Assembly (NCBI RefSeq): GCF_000750005.1
Contig: NZ_JPYA01000035.1
Location: 1 to 34,785, forward strand
Direction of reading: 5' to 3'
Origin: Geobacillus icigianus
GTDB taxonomy: Bacteria > Bacillota > Bacilli > Bacillales > Anoxybacillaceae
DNA: 34,785 nucleotides
Positions 1 to 9,404 of the stretch are shown one piece after another. The first letter of the stretch is position 1; every line of letters begins with the position of its first letter. Made by a program: the position numbers and the translations under genes. A model generated the notes under the pieces. The model saw nothing but the letters and a program-made list of their open reading frames with translations. It was not told the origin of the DNA and made no database searches.

Positions 1-2
1 AT

Positions 3-712
3 ACGAAGATCCTTCAATCCTATGTGCACCACCGTTATGGCATCTCCATTTCCCGCGAAGCCTTGCGAAAACTCTTGCATCGAAAAGGGCGTTCTTGGAC
101 TCGGCCGACCTACACGTTGGCAAAAGGGGACCCGGACCGGCAAAAAAACTTCGAGAGACAAATGGATCTGATAAAAAAAAATTAATCGGTCCGGATTCCG
201 TCCTGTTGTACATCGATGAAACGCCTATCCGGTCGTATCATGTACTGCGTACGACATGGTCGGAGGTTGGCCATCAAAAGCAAGTGCCGACGTTCGGCCA
301 TCATGCCCACGTATCGCTGTTTGGCGCGGTTAACGTCCATGACGGCGAAACGGTTCTTCATCCAGCAGGGGCGGCCAATGCGACAACGTTTTTGGATTTC
401 CTGCGAGTTCTCAAAGAGCGTTACCCGGATCGGCTCATCGTCTTGGTGCTGGATAACGCCCGAATTCATCATGCCAAAATGGTGAGAGAGTGTTTGCGGG
501 AAGAAGGACCGTGTTTTCACTTCATTTCCCTTCCTCCGTATTCTCCGCAACTGAATCCGATCGAACGCTTGTGGAAATGGCTGAAAGACACCGTCATCGC
601 CAATGTGTTTCACAACGATCGAAACGATATCGCCCAAGCCATTGCCCGGTTTGTGGACTACATTCATGAACGCCCCGAGGAAGTGCTGCAACGCTTGGGG
701 TGTGCAGCGTAA
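3..712 (+). CDS. IS630 family transposase (5' truncated by window, split by -1 frameshift)
   Basis: This is a cut-and-paste DDE transposase that moves the surrounding IS630 element. The first part reads in the frame starting at base 3 up to a stop at 183-185; it holds the end of the DNA-binding region, including ISREALRKLLHRKG and RPTYTLAKGDPDRQ. The catalytic part reads in the -1 frame to the stop at 710-712. Catalytic acidic residues are visible in YIDET, VLDNARIHH and SPQLNPIERLW. The two frames meet at nine consecutive A (173-181). The TTG at 95 that opens the second frame is unlikely to be a real start because the conserved upstream domain is encoded in the other frame. Whether the shift is programmed slippage, as in some IS families, or a mutation that killed the gene cannot be decided here. 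Confidence 0.82.
   Translation, partial: EDPSILCAPPLWHLHFPRSLAKTLASKRAFLDSADLHVGKRGPGPAKKLRETNGSDKKKLIGPDSVLLYIDETPIRSYHVLRTTWSEVGHQKQVPTFGHHAHVSLFGAVNVHDGETVLHPAGAANATTFLDFLRVLKERYPDRLIVLVLDNARIHHAKMVRECLREEGPCFHFISLPPYSPQLNPIERLWKWLKDTVIANVFHNDRNDIAQAIARFVDYIHERPEEVLQRLGCAA
173..181 (+). other. A9 slippery run joining the two transposase frames
   Basis: Nine A residues sit exactly where the N-terminal frame of the transposase must pass into the -1 frame that encodes the DDE domain. The upstream frame stops two bases after the run. Poly-A heptamers are classic sites for -1 ribosomal slippage and for transcriptional slippage. I saw no clear downstream pseudoknot or stimulatory stem. Confidence 0.6.
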
Positions 713-885
713 TCGAGAAGTTAACTTTTCAAGGTGCATCTATCCTGAAAATACCCGAATTCCAAAATGCGTAGAGTTCCAGCATTCAACATAAGGACAT
801 TTTCATCCTTACGATGGTGACGAAAATGTTTCGTCATGGAAGTCTATATAGACAGCCGGTCATTCAAGAAGGAATGCCGCTTTCA

Positions 886-961
886 TCATTATTTCTCAAA
901 TAAAAAAGCCTACAACATCGCATTCATTCGCTGATCAACGAAAAACAGCCATTTTCACTAC
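886..961 (-). repeat. Degenerate copy of the CTAG-associated palindromic repeat
   Basis: Read on the minus strand this stretch begins AGTAGTGAAAA and contains GTTGATCAGCGAATG and CTTTTTTATTTGAGAAAT. It aligns by eye with the inverted copy at 9541-9663, sharing GTGAAAA, CTGTTT, TTGATC and the TTTGAGAAAT core with one internal gap. The far end with the expected TCACC is not recognisable, so this is a decayed or interrupted copy. Confidence 0.45.
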
Positions 962-1069
962 TCTTCTCTTCGATAAGCCAGCCATCTGTGAAAAACAGTA
1001 TAAAACCTGATCCTAAGCATTTTCTAATGTCGCTGGAAACACGTTAGTTTTCGCAAGATTCCCCCCTCT

Positions 1070-1109
1070 CTTGACGACTCTTCCGCACCTTTGGCGGGTG
1101 TTGGTCAAG
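1070..1109. other. Compound stem-loop in intergenic DNA
   Basis: CTTGAC (1070-1075) pairs with GTCAAG (1104-1109), and inside it CCGC (1083-1086) pairs with GCGG (1094-1097). No T-run follows on either strand, so it does not look like a factor-independent terminator. Its function is unknown; a relic of a structured RNA or of a mobile-element end is possible. Confidence 0.35.
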
Positions 1110-1292
1110 GGCGAATCCGGCTCTCTGCATGCCCCACGATGCTCAATGGGATGGTCTGTGTGGAGTTTTCATAGAACTTTTGACGCTACCCTTTACAGCC
1201 CTTTGCTCAGATCTTGACCTATGTCCCCGGAACGGGCTACAGTCAGCCTAACCGTATTATAACATATAATACATATAAATCAAGTAGTGAGA

Positions 1293-1328
1293 GAAAACAA
1301 AAACGGCTGGCCTCCATTCCGACCAGCC
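1293..1328 (-). terminator. Rho-independent terminator of metY
   Basis: On the minus strand an 8-bp stem (GGCTGGTC with GGCCAGCC, one wobble pair) is followed by GTTTTTGTTTTC. It lies 22 bases past the metY stop codon. Confidence 0.8.
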
Positions 1329-1349
1329 TTTGAGCTTACCTACTATTCG

Positions 1350-2768
<1,419 letters not shown>

Positions 2769-2806
2769 TCATGTTTTTCTAAAAGTCTAAAAAATCAATG
2801 AACGAA

Positions 2807-2831
2807 ACAAGCCTGCGAATCGCAGGCTTGT
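2807..2831 (-). terminator. Terminator of gatCAB
   Basis: A perfect 11-bp stem, ACAAGCCTGCG paired with CGCAGGCTTGT, sits nine bases past the gatB stop. The T-tract is poor (TTCGTTCATT) but further T-rich sequence follows. It separates gatB from the metY promoter. Confidence 0.75.
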
Positions 2832-2839
2832 CGGATGGG

Positions 2840-4270
2840 TTACCGCTTGTTGATTTCCTCGATGAGCAGCTTGTTGACAAGCGGCGGGTTGGCTTGTCCT
2901 TTCGTCGCTTTCATCACTTGGCCGACGAGGAAGCCAAGCGCGCGGTCTTTACCGTTTTTGAAGTCTTCGACCGATTGCGGGTTGGCGTCGAGCACTTCAA
3001 GCACGATTTTGCGCAGCGCTCCTTCGTCGGAAATTTGCACGAGCCCTTTTTCTTTGACGATTGTCTCTGGATCGCCGCCGTGTTCGACGAGCTCTTTAAA
3101 CACTTTTTTGGCGATTTTCGACGAAATCGTGCCGTTTTGGATCAGCTTGATCATTCCGGCCAAGCTTTCCGGCGTCAAGGCGATGTCATGGAGCTCTTTT
3201 TGCTCGGCGTTTAAGTAACCGGATACTTCGACCATGAGCCAGTTGGACGCCAGTTTCGGGTCGGCGCCGTTGGCGACCGTCGCTTCAAAGAAGTCGGCCA
3301 TTTCTTTCGTCAAGGTGAGCACTTTGGCGTCGTATTCCGGCAAGCCCCATTCCTCGACATACCGCTTCCGGCGGGCATCCGGGAGCTCCGGAATCGAGGC
3401 GCGGACGCGCTCTTTCCATTCGTCGTCAATATAGAGCATGACCAAGTCCGGCTCTGGGAAGTAGCGGTAGTCTTCCGATCCTTCTTTGACGCGCATCAAA
3501 ATCGTCGTTTTCGTCGCTTCGTCAAACCGCCGCGTTTCTTGGCGGATGACGCCGCCGGAGAGCAAAATTTTCTCCTGCCGTTTCGCCTCGTACTCGAGCC
3601 CCATGCGGACGAAGTTGAACGAGTTTAAGTTTTTCAATTCGGTTTTCGTGCCGAATCGGTCCGACCCAATCGGGCGGAGCGAGATGTTCGCATCGCAGCG
3701 GAGCGACCCTTCTTCCATTTTGCAGTCGGAGACGCCGGTGTATTGGATGATCGCCTTTAATTTTTCCAAATACGCATACGCTTCTTCCGGCGAGCGGATG
3801 TCCGGCTCCGAGACGATCTCAATGAGCGGCGTCCCTTGGCGGTTAAAGTCGACAAGCGAGTAGCCGTCGCCCGTGTGCGTCAGTTTGCCGGCGTCTTCTT
3901 CAAGGTGAATGCGAGTGATGCCGATTTTTTTCTTTTTCCCGTTCACTTCGATTTCAATCCAGCCGTTTTTGCCGAGCGGCTGGTCGTATTGCGAAATTTG
4001 GTACGCTTTCGGGTTGTCCGGATAAAAGTAGTTTTTGCGGTCAAATTTCGTCTCGGTTGCGATTTCGCAGTTGAGCGCCATCGCCGCCTTCATCGCAAAT
4101 TCGACCGCTTGCCGGTTCAAAACCGGCAGCACGCCCGGATACCCTAAGTCGATGACGTTCGTTTGCGTATTCGGGGGCGCCCCGAAGGCGTTCGGGCTGC
4201 TGGAGAAAATTTTCGATTTCGTTTTCAGCTCGACGTGGACCTCAAGTCCGATCACCGTTTCAAAATTCAT
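2840..4270 (-). CDS. gatB: Asp-tRNA(Asn)/Glu-tRNA(Gln) amidotransferase subunit B
   Basis: GatB is the kinase and tRNA-binding subunit of the GatCAB complex. It phosphorylates the misacylated Glu or Asp on tRNA and accepts ammonia from GatA, making Gln-tRNA(Gln) and Asn-tRNA(Asn) in bacteria that lack the direct synthetases. The 476-residue protein begins [15 protein letters not shown], carries [11 protein letters not shown] in the catalytic cradle and ends in a GatB/YqeY-type helical tail. The start at 4270 is chosen because GGGGGGAT lies just upstream and homologues begin there; the frame upstream of it is gatA read out of frame. It is the last gene of gatC-gatA-gatB, 13 bases after gatA. 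Confidence 0.96.
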   Translation of the reverse strand: MNFETVIGLEVHVELKTKSKIFSSSPNAFGAPPNTQTNVIDLGYPGVLPVLNRQAVEFAMKAAMALNCEIATETKFDRKNYFYPDNPKAYQISQYDQPLGKNGWIEIEVNGKKKKIGITRIHLEEDAGKLTHTGDGYSLVDFNRQGTPLIEIVSEPDIRSPEEAYAYLEKLKAIIQYTGVSDCKMEEGSLRCDANISLRPIGSDRFGTKTELKNLNSFNFVRMGLEYEAKRQEKILLSGGVIRQETRRFDEATKTTILMRVKEGSEDYRYFPEPDLVMLYIDDEWKERVRASIPELPDARRKRYVEEWGLPEYDAKVLTLTKEMADFFEATVANGADPKLASNWLMVEVSGYLNAEQKELHDIALTPESLAGMIKLIQNGTISSKIAKKVFKELVEHGGDPETIVKEKGLVQISDEGALRKIVLEVLDANPQSVEDFKNGKDRALGFLVGQVMKATKGQANPPLVNKLLIEEINKR

Positions 4271-4283
4271 CGTCCATCCCCCC

Positions 4284-5741
4284 TTACAACACCGGTTTTT
4301 GCTTATGGTAGTCGGTCGCTTGTTCAAAGGCATGAGCGACGCGATAGACCGTGCTTTCATCAAAGTGCTTGCCGATGATTTGCAAGCCGACTGGCAAGCC
4401 GTCGACAAAGCCGCACGGCACGGAAATCGCCGGCACGCCGGCAAGGTTGACCGGAATGGTCAAAATATCGTTCATATACATGGTCAGCGGATCGCTCGTT
4501 TTCTCGCCGATTTGAAACGCCGGCGTCGGCGTGGTCGGACCGATGATGACGTCGTATTGCTCAAAAACGTTTTCGAAGTCGCGCTTGATCAACGTCCGCA
4601 CTTTTTGCGCTTTTTTGTAATACGCATCGTAATAGCCTGAGCTTAAAGCAAACGTCCCGAGCATGATGCGGCGCTTGACCTCGTTGCCGAACCCTTCGCT
4701 CCGCGTCAATTTGTACATGTCGATCAAGTTTTTCGCGTTGTCGGTCCGATATCCGTAGCGAACGCCGTCAAAGCGGGCAAGGTTGGCCGATGCTTCCGAC
4801 GAAGCGAGCAAATAGTACGTCGCCAAGGCGTATTTTGAATGCGGCAGCGACACTTTTTCCCATGTCACTCCGAGCTTCTCGAGCACGTTGAGCGCAGCAA
4901 GCACCGACTGGCGCACGCCTTCGTCGACGCCTTCGCCGAAATATTCTTTCGGCACGGCGATTTTCAAGCCTTTGATATCGCCCGTCAACGCTTCGACATA
5001 GTTGGGCACCGGGATGTTCGCTGACGTCGAATCCATCGGGTCAACGCCAGAAATCACTTGCAGCAAGTAGGCGTTATCTTCCACCGTGCGCGTAATCGGG
5101 CCGATTTGGTCGAGCGATGACGCGAACGCGACGAGCCCGAAGCGCGACACGCGGCCGTATGTCGGCTTCAATCCGACAACCCCGCAAAACGCCGCGGGCT
5201 GGCGGATCGAACCGCCCGTATCCGAGCCGAGCGCAAACGGCACTTCGCCTGCCGCCACCGCCGCCGCTGAACCGCCGCTGGAACCGCCCGGCACGCGCTC
5301 TAAATCCCACGGATTGCGCGTCAGCTGAAAGCCGGAGTTTTCCGTTGACGAGCCCATGGCGAACTCGTCCATGTTCAGCTTCCCGATCGTGATTGCGCCG
5401 GCGGCGTTTAACCGCTCCATGACGGTCGCATCATAAATCGGATCAAAGTTGTATAAAATTTTGCTGGCGCATGTCGTGCGCAACCCTTTGGTGACAATGT
5501 TGTCTTTAATGCCGATCGGCAAGCCGAACAGCGGGTTGGTCTCCTCGCCTTTCGCCAACTTGTCATCAAGCTCTTTCGCTTTCACCCGCGCTTGCTCTTC
5601 GTTCAGCGTTAAAAACGCCTGCACTTTCTCTTCCACTTCGCCGATGCGGCGGTATGATTCGTCAACTAAATCGGAAATCGACACTTCTTTTTTCTGCAGC
5701 AGCGTATGTAATTCCGACACCGTATGGTCAAAGAGCGACAT
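4284..5741 (-). CDS. gatA: Asp-tRNA(Asn)/Glu-tRNA(Gln) amidotransferase subunit A
   Basis: GatA is the amidase subunit that hydrolyses glutamine to release ammonia, which is channelled to GatB. The 485-residue protein has the amidase-signature Ser-cisSer-Lys triad at the standard numbering: Lys79 in PIGIKDN, Ser154 in PGGSSGGS and Ser178 in [12 protein letters not shown]. Length and N terminus match the family. It follows gatC by 12 bases and precedes gatB by 13, consistent with a single mRNA. Confidence 0.97.
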   Translation of the reverse strand: MSLFDHTVSELHTLLQKKEVSISDLVDESYRRIGEVEEKVQAFLTLNEEQARVKAKELDDKLAKGEETNPLFGLPIGIKDNIVTKGLRTTCASKILYNFDPIYDATVMERLNAAGAITIGKLNMDEFAMGSSTENSGFQLTRNPWDLERVPGGSSGGSAAAVAAGEVPFALGSDTGGSIRQPAAFCGVVGLKPTYGRVSRFGLVAFASSLDQIGPITRTVEDNAYLLQVISGVDPMDSTSANIPVPNYVEALTGDIKGLKIAVPKEYFGEGVDEGVRQSVLAALNVLEKLGVTWEKVSLPHSKYALATYYLLASSEASANLARFDGVRYGYRTDNAKNLIDMYKLTRSEGFGNEVKRRIMLGTFALSSGYYDAYYKKAQKVRTLIKRDFENVFEQYDVIIGPTTPTPAFQIGEKTSDPLTMYMNDILTIPVNLAGVPAISVPCGFVDGLPVGLQIIGKHFDESTVYRVAHAFEQATDYHKQKPVL

Positions 5742-5753
5742 AAATCCCCCTCC

Positions 5754-6044
5754 TTACTCTAAAATAGCGGGCACGCGGAACTGGCCGTCTTGCTGGTCCG
5801 GCGCGTTTTTCAACACTTCCTCGCGCGGCAGCCCCGGTTCTGGAATATCCTCGCGCATCACGTTTCGCATATCAAGCACGTGCGAAGTCGGCGGCACGTT
5901 TTCGGTATCCAATTCATTCAACTGCTCGGCAAACGTAATGATGGCATCAAGCTGTTTCGTAAACATCTCCGCCTCTTCTTCGGTAATCGCCAACCGCGCC
6001 AAGTCGGCGACATGCTTCACTTGTTCGAGCGAAATTCGCGACAT
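5754..6044 (-). CDS. gatC: Asp-tRNA(Asn)/Glu-tRNA(Gln) amidotransferase subunit C
   Basis: GatC is the small subunit that wraps around the GatA-GatB interface and stabilises the complex. The 96-residue product has the usual size and the typical C terminus with the LP.EEVL.NAPD motif followed by FRVP. I use the ATG at 6044: GGAGGTG lies about seven bases upstream, whereas the alternative ATG at 6062 would place that ribosome-binding site inside the gene. It is the first gene of gatCAB. Confidence 0.95.
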   Translation of the reverse strand: MSRISLEQVKHVADLARLAITEEEAEMFTKQLDAIITFAEQLNELDTENVPPTSHVLDMRNVMREDIPEPGLPREEVLKNAPDQQDGQFRVPAILE

Positions 6045-6085
6045 CGTGTTCACCTCCGACATGGTCGACCTTTCACAATACTATG

Positions 6086-6115
6086 ATGATACCAAAATAA
6101 AAGGAAATAAAGCAA
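6086..6115 (-). promoter_or_regulatory. Possible gatCAB promoter
   Basis: On the minus strand TTGCTT (6110-6115), an 18-base spacer and TATCAT (6086-6091) precede gatC by about 40 bases. The match is moderate. It is divergent from the stronger plus-strand promoter at 6146-6174. Confidence 0.4.
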
Positions 6116-6145
6116 CATTCCGGCTAACATTTCCTTTGTTGTCCA

Positions 6146-6174
6146 TTGACAAGTTCGAACATATGTACTATAAT
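6146..6174 (+). promoter_or_regulatory. Consensus sigma-A promoter, with a partial LexA-like box in the spacer
   Basis: TTGACA (6146-6151), a 17-base spacer and TATAAT (6169-6174) form a perfect consensus promoter for the coiled-coil gene at 6208. The spacer contains CGAACATATGTACT (6156-6169), which keeps the CGAAC half of the Gram-positive SOS box and most of the second half, with two mismatches to CGAACRNRYGTTYC. Confidence 0.8.
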
Positions 6175-6207
6175 GGCCATAACGTAGGAAAAAGGGGGAT
6201 GATGACG

Positions 6208-6708
6208 ATGAGTGAAGCACTGCTCGCTCAAGTGCTCGACCGCTTGAACGCGATGGACGGCACGCTCCGACTGCTTGTCGAAGGGCAAGAGCGGCTCGAG
6301 CGTGAACAAATCGCCATTCGTCAGGAACAAGAAGAAATTCGAAAAGAACAGCAAGAAATCCGGAAAGAGCAGCAGGAAATCCGTCTGGAACAGCAGCGTC
6401 TGCGCCAAGAACAAGATTCGCTTCGCGCTGGGCAAAAGGAATTACACGGCATCGTGGCCGCTCTTCTCCACCGCCAAGACGAAACAGACGCCAAACTAGA
6501 AGCTCTCGCCGCCGATGTCCACCATCTTCACCAAGAATTTGCCTCATTGAAACAAACGGTGGACCGCCTCGAACAGAAAATGGATTCCCGCTACGAGCAA
6601 TTGGCTGCCCAAATTGAAGACATCAAGCTGGACTTGAATTTTATCGCCCATCGCACCGTCGATAACGAACGCATCATCTACAAGCTTAAAGAAATGCTGT
6701 TCCGCTAA
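6208..6708 (+). CDS. Coiled-coil protein of unknown function
   Basis: A 166-residue soluble protein with no recognised enzymatic motif and no signal peptide or membrane segment. Residues of roughly 25-80 are a run of seven-residue units with the pattern R-x-E-Q-x-x-I/L, a clear coiled coil; a second helical stretch with Leu/Ile spacing occupies the C-terminal half and ends IIYKLKEMLFR. The ATG at 6208 is chosen over those at 6199 and 6202 because AAAGGGGG ends about nine bases upstream of it. The frame stays open far upstream, but that part is the antisense of gatC and gatA. It is divergent from gatC and followed 31 bases later by the glyoxalase-like gene, so the two may be cotranscribed. I would not assign a function. 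Confidence 0.8.
   Translation: MSEALLAQVLDRLNAMDGTLRLLVEGQERLEREQIAIRQEQEEIRKEQQEIRKEQQEIRLEQQRLRQEQDSLRAGQKELHGIVAALLHRQDETDAKLEALAADVHHLHQEFASLKQTVDRLEQKMDSRYEQLAAQIEDIKLDLNFIAHRTVDNERIIYKLKEMLFR
6319..6423 (+). repeat. Five tandem 21-base units inside the coiled-coil gene
   Basis: Units at 6319, 6340, 6361, 6382 and 6403 share the pattern CGnnnnGARCARnnRGAAATY, most similar in the second and third. Each unit encodes one heptad of the coiled coil, so unit gain or loss would change coil length without breaking the frame. Confidence 0.75.
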
Positions 6709-6739
6709 CCTATTCCCTATCCAGAAGGAGTTCGCCGCC

Positions 6740-7513
6740 ATGAACGTCGCGTTTGACCATCTCGTCCACCTGACCGAGCGCCCGGAACAGGTGAAAGGCT
6801 CGTTTAAACAGTTAGGGTTTACGGCCATCCACGGCGGCCGCCATGAGGCATGGGGAACGTATAACGCGTTATGCTATTTCGCGCCGCTAAGCTACATCGA
6901 ATGGATCGGCATCGCCGATGAGCAGACAGCGAACGCCTGCCAAAATCCGCTTATTGCCCAACTTGTCGCTGACCGTCAAGAGGGGAATGGCTTCTCCCAG
7001 TTTGCCTTTCGAACAAACGATATCCAACAGCTGGCTGTACAGCTCAAAAGCAAAGGATTCACTCCGATCGGGCCGTTCCCCGGCAGCCGCCAGCGCGATG
7101 ACGGCAAGTTATTAACGTGGTCGATGCTGTTTATCCGAGACGATGCAGACGGCGCGTTCCGCTATCCGTTTTTCATCCAGTGGGGCAAGCGCGATGACGT
7201 GCGGATGAACGAGCTGGCGCCGCTCATGCGCCATGCAAATGGGGCGCCGTCATTGTCGTCCGTTAGCGTTTATGTGCGTAGCCTCGACCGCGCCGTCAAC
7301 AGCTACCGTCGGCTGTTTGATTTGCCGGCAGCGAATGTGGGGCGCGATGAAGCGGGGACCTATGCCGAACTCACGGTTGGCGGCGTCAGCCTCCGCTTTT
7401 CCCAAGCGGATGAACCCTCGTCGACAAGGCCGTTTGCCTGCCGCATCGTCGGCAGCAAGCTGCAGCGTCGCCTCGAGCTGGCCGGAGGGACGTATATCTT
7501 TTCCGAATTGTGA
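6740..7513 (+). CDS. VOC family (glyoxalase-like) protein
   Basis: A 257-residue cytoplasmic protein that resembles the glyoxalase-like domain family (Glyoxalase_3 type) within the vicinal-oxygen-chelate fold. The N-terminal half begins FDHLVHLTERPEQV and has the YFAPLSYIEWIGI strand; the C-terminal half has a second module starting SSVSVYVRSLDRAVNSYRRLFDLP. AGAAGGAG lies about ten bases before the ATG. The substrate is unknown; such proteins may be metal-dependent isomerases, dioxygenases or resistance proteins. It sits between the coiled-coil gene and an amine oxidase on the same strand, suggesting an operon, but the sequence does not tie them into one pathway. Confidence 0.8.
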   Translation: MNVAFDHLVHLTERPEQVKGSFKQLGFTAIHGGRHEAWGTYNALCYFAPLSYIEWIGIADEQTANACQNPLIAQLVADRQEGNGFSQFAFRTNDIQQLAVQLKSKGFTPIGPFPGSRQRDDGKLLTWSMLFIRDDADGAFRYPFFIQWGKRDDVRMNELAPLMRHANGAPSLSSVSVYVRSLDRAVNSYRRLFDLPAANVGRDEAGTYAELTVGGVSLRFSQADEPSSTRPFACRIVGSKLQRRLELAGGTYIFSEL

Positions 7514-7529
7514 CCGCTCCCCCACATAT

Positions 7530-7599
7530 CCTCCTTTGCCGCGGAATAAGATGGAATAACCGCAGCTCCACCTAGGGAGCTACCCGAGGGCAAAGGAGG
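7530..7599 (+). promoter_or_regulatory. Shine-Dalgarno-sequestering three-way RNA fold before the amine oxidase gene
   Basis: An 11-base inverted repeat, CCTCCTTTGCC (7530-7540) and GGCAAAGGAGG (7589-7599), brackets the whole space between two genes, and its right arm is the ribosome-binding site of the gene at 7608. Inside lie two further stems: GCGG/CCGC (7541-7544 with 7560-7563) and AGCTCC/GGAGCT (7564-7569 with 7576-7581). The RNA can thus form a three-helix junction that hides the ribosome-binding site. I do not recognise it as a known riboswitch class. Confidence 0.6.
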
Positions 7600-7607
7600 A
7601 TGGACAC

Positions 7608-9083
7608 GTGGCGCATCCGTATGTTTCTCCGAGGCTGCCGATGGAGACGATGATCTCGATCATTCGAAACGGATTAAAGAAACCATCCGCTCCGAAAACG
7701 GTCGTCATTATCGGCGCCGGCATGGCCGGGCTTGTCGCCGCATCATTGTTGAAGCAAGCCGGCCATCGCATCACGATTCTTGAAGCGTCCGAGCGGGTCG
7801 GCGGCCGCATTTACACGCTCCGCTCGGACTTCCGCGACGGTCAGTATCTCGAGGCGGGCGCGATGCGCATCCCGCACACCCATCCATTGACATTGGCATA
7901 TATCAAAAAATTCAACTTGCCGCTCCACCCGTTTATCAACAGCACCCCGCGCGACATTTTCTATTTTCGCGGCGTCAAAGCGCGCCTGAACGAATACGAA
8001 CGGCATCCCGATCTCTTCGGCTTTCCCGTCGCCCCCCACGAACGGGGCAAAACCGCTTCCGAGCTGTTGCAAATGGCCATTCGTCCGGTCATTCAATTCA
8101 TTGAACAACATCCCGAACAACATTGGCCGATTGTCATCGAACGGCTTGACCGCTACTCGCTGGACGCCTATTTGCGCTACAACCCATTCGGCCCGAGGCT
8201 GTCGGTAGGAGCCATCGACATGATCAAAACCGTTCTCTCGCTTGAAGGCTTCCCAGAATTGTCGTTTCTTGAGGTGTTGCGCGAGCTAATGGTCTTATTT
8301 ACGCCGAACATTCGCTTTTATGAAATCGCCGGCGGCAATGACCAGCTTCCCAAAGCTTTTTTACCGCAGCTGAAGGACGAGATTCTCTTTAGTCACAAAG
8401 TGCAAAAAATCGTCCAAACCCCAAACAGCGTCACCGTCCATGCGACCCATACGAAAATTTTTCAGCCGTTTCAAATCACCGCCGATCGGGTGATCGTCAC
8501 CATCCCGTTCTCGGTTTTGCAGTTTGTCGACATCGAACCGCGCCATTCGTTTTCCGAAAACAAATGGAAGGCTATTCGTGAACTTCATTATGCCGGTTCA
8601 ACGAAAACGGGCATCCAGTTTAAAACCCGGTTTTGGGAAAAAGAAGGGATGTTCGGAGGAAAAACCGTGTCGGATCTGCCGATTCGATACACCCAATATC
8701 CAAGCCAAGGCATCGGCACTCTAGGACCTGGCGTCGTCTTGGCCAGCTATACGTGGGAAGACGACACGATCCCGTGGGACAGCTTAAGTGATGAAGAGCG
8801 GCTTGAATATACGTTAAAAAACTTAGCCGTCATCCATGGCGAACAAGTGTACCGCGAATTTGAAACCGGAACAAGCCACAGTTGGGTGCGCGATCCGTAC
8901 TCGGGCGGCGCCTTCACGATGATGAAGCCGAACCAAGTGACAGAGCTGTCGCCGTACATCGCGCTCCCCGAAGGAAGGATCCATTTTGCTGGCGAACATG
9001 CGTCCACCCACCATGGCTGGATTCAAGGAGCGATTGAATCGGGCATCTGCGCCGCATATGAAGTGAATGAAGCACCGGCTTGA
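7608..9083 (+). CDS. FAD-dependent amine oxidase (flavin monoamine / L-amino acid oxidase type)
   Basis: A 491-residue flavoenzyme of the amine oxidase family, which oxidises a primary amine or amino acid to the imine with release of hydrogen peroxide. The dinucleotide-binding motif GAGMAG is at residues 36-41 after a beta strand, followed by LEASERVGGR (58-67); the C-terminal flavin motif is RIHFAGEHASTHHGWIQGAIESG. There is no signal peptide, so it is probably cytoplasmic, unlike secreted L-amino acid oxidases. The GTG start at 7608 is chosen because AAAGGAGG ends nine bases upstream. The overall pattern, with a long helical substrate domain, is closer to L-amino acid oxidases than to protoporphyrinogen oxidase, but substrate cannot be assigned. 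Translation may be controlled by the fold at 7530-7599. Confidence 0.85.
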   Translation: MAHPYVSPRLPMETMISIIRNGLKKPSAPKTVVIIGAGMAGLVAASLLKQAGHRITILEASERVGGRIYTLRSDFRDGQYLEAGAMRIPHTHPLTLAYIKKFNLPLHPFINSTPRDIFYFRGVKARLNEYERHPDLFGFPVAPHERGKTASELLQMAIRPVIQFIEQHPEQHWPIVIERLDRYSLDAYLRYNPFGPRLSVGAIDMIKTVLSLEGFPELSFLEVLRELMVLFTPNIRFYEIAGGNDQLPKAFLPQLKDEILFSHKVQKIVQTPNSVTVHATHTKIFQPFQITADRVIVTIPFSVLQFVDIEPRHSFSENKWKAIRELHYAGSTKTGIQFKTRFWEKEGMFGGKTVSDLPIRYTQYPSQGIGTLGPGVVLASYTWEDDTIPWDSLSDEERLEYTLKNLAVIHGEQVYREFETGTSHSWVRDPYSGGAFTMMKPNQVTELSPYIALPEGRIHFAGEHASTHHGWIQGAIESGICAAYEVNEAPA

Positions 9084-9321
9084 CGAATCGCTGTGGCACC
9101 GTCCACTCCATTTGGCCAGCGGCGTGTGAATGAAGGGCCAGCCTGATATGCGGCAGCCCCACCTCTTTTGTCAGTGCTAAAACAGCGAGCGCGCCGCCGT
9201 AAATGCGCACAATGCCACAGCGGGGGAAAAACACTCCAAACCCCTGCGCCGATTCTTTCATGAGAGAGACGGTGATTTCGTACAACATCCTGCGATTCCA
9301 TCTGCTTCTCCGTTAGAAAAG

Positions 9322-9392
9322 CCGGGTGAAATCAGCCTTCTTTTTTGGCGAAATGCCGCAGATTTGCTCTTGGCAGCCGTTTTTCGCCAACC
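9322..9392 (-). repeat. Palindromic-ended repeat, truncated B-type copy (inverted)
   Basis: Read on the minus strand it starts GGTTGGCGAAAAACGGCTGC and closely matches the first half of the copy at 20057-20181, including the shared CGCCAAAAAAGAAGGCTGAT. It then jumps directly to TCACC, so the second half of the unit is missing. CTAG lies just beyond its right edge. Confidence 0.75.
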
Positions 9393-9404
9393 CTCTAGCT
9401 AGAT

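Larger units (their letters stand above)
1..712 (+). mobile_element. IS630-family insertion sequence, 3' part
   Basis: The window opens inside a transposase of the IS630/Tc1-mariner superfamily, so the left end of the element lies outside. The protein has the family's helix-turn-helix remnant followed by a DDE catalytic domain. I could not identify the right terminal inverted repeat or the flanking TA target dinucleotide with confidence, so the right boundary is placed at the transposase stop codon and the true end is probably some tens of bases further on. No passenger gene is visible. Confidence 0.8.
713..1292. other. Gene-free interval between IS630 and metY
   Basis: About 580 bases without a convincing gene on either strand. 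It holds a degenerate inverted copy of the dispersed repeat (886-961), a compound hairpin (1070-1109) and an AT-rich stretch near 1255-1285. The 713-885 part probably contains the right end of the IS element. Nothing here has protein-like composition over more than a few dozen codons. Confidence 0.6.

Noticed and set aside
4271..4444. N-terminal extension of GatB
   Set aside because: The extra residues are gatA in another frame; the family N terminus and a strong ribosome-binding site are at 4270.
5449..6207. Long open plus-strand frame leading into the coiled-coil gene
   Set aside because: It is antisense to gatA and gatC, includes the gene's own promoter and ribosome-binding site, and has no protein-like similarity. 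The gene starts at 6208.
7530..7599. Simple terminator for the glyoxalase-like gene
   Set aside because: There is no T-run after the right arm, and the right arm is exactly the next gene's ribosome-binding site; a translational control element fits better.
8914..9301. Minus-strand open frames of 92-124 codons past the amine oxidase
   Set aside because: They overlap the oxidase gene in antisense, lack a good ribosome-binding site and recall no known family. A decayed gene remnant at 9084-9300 cannot be excluded.
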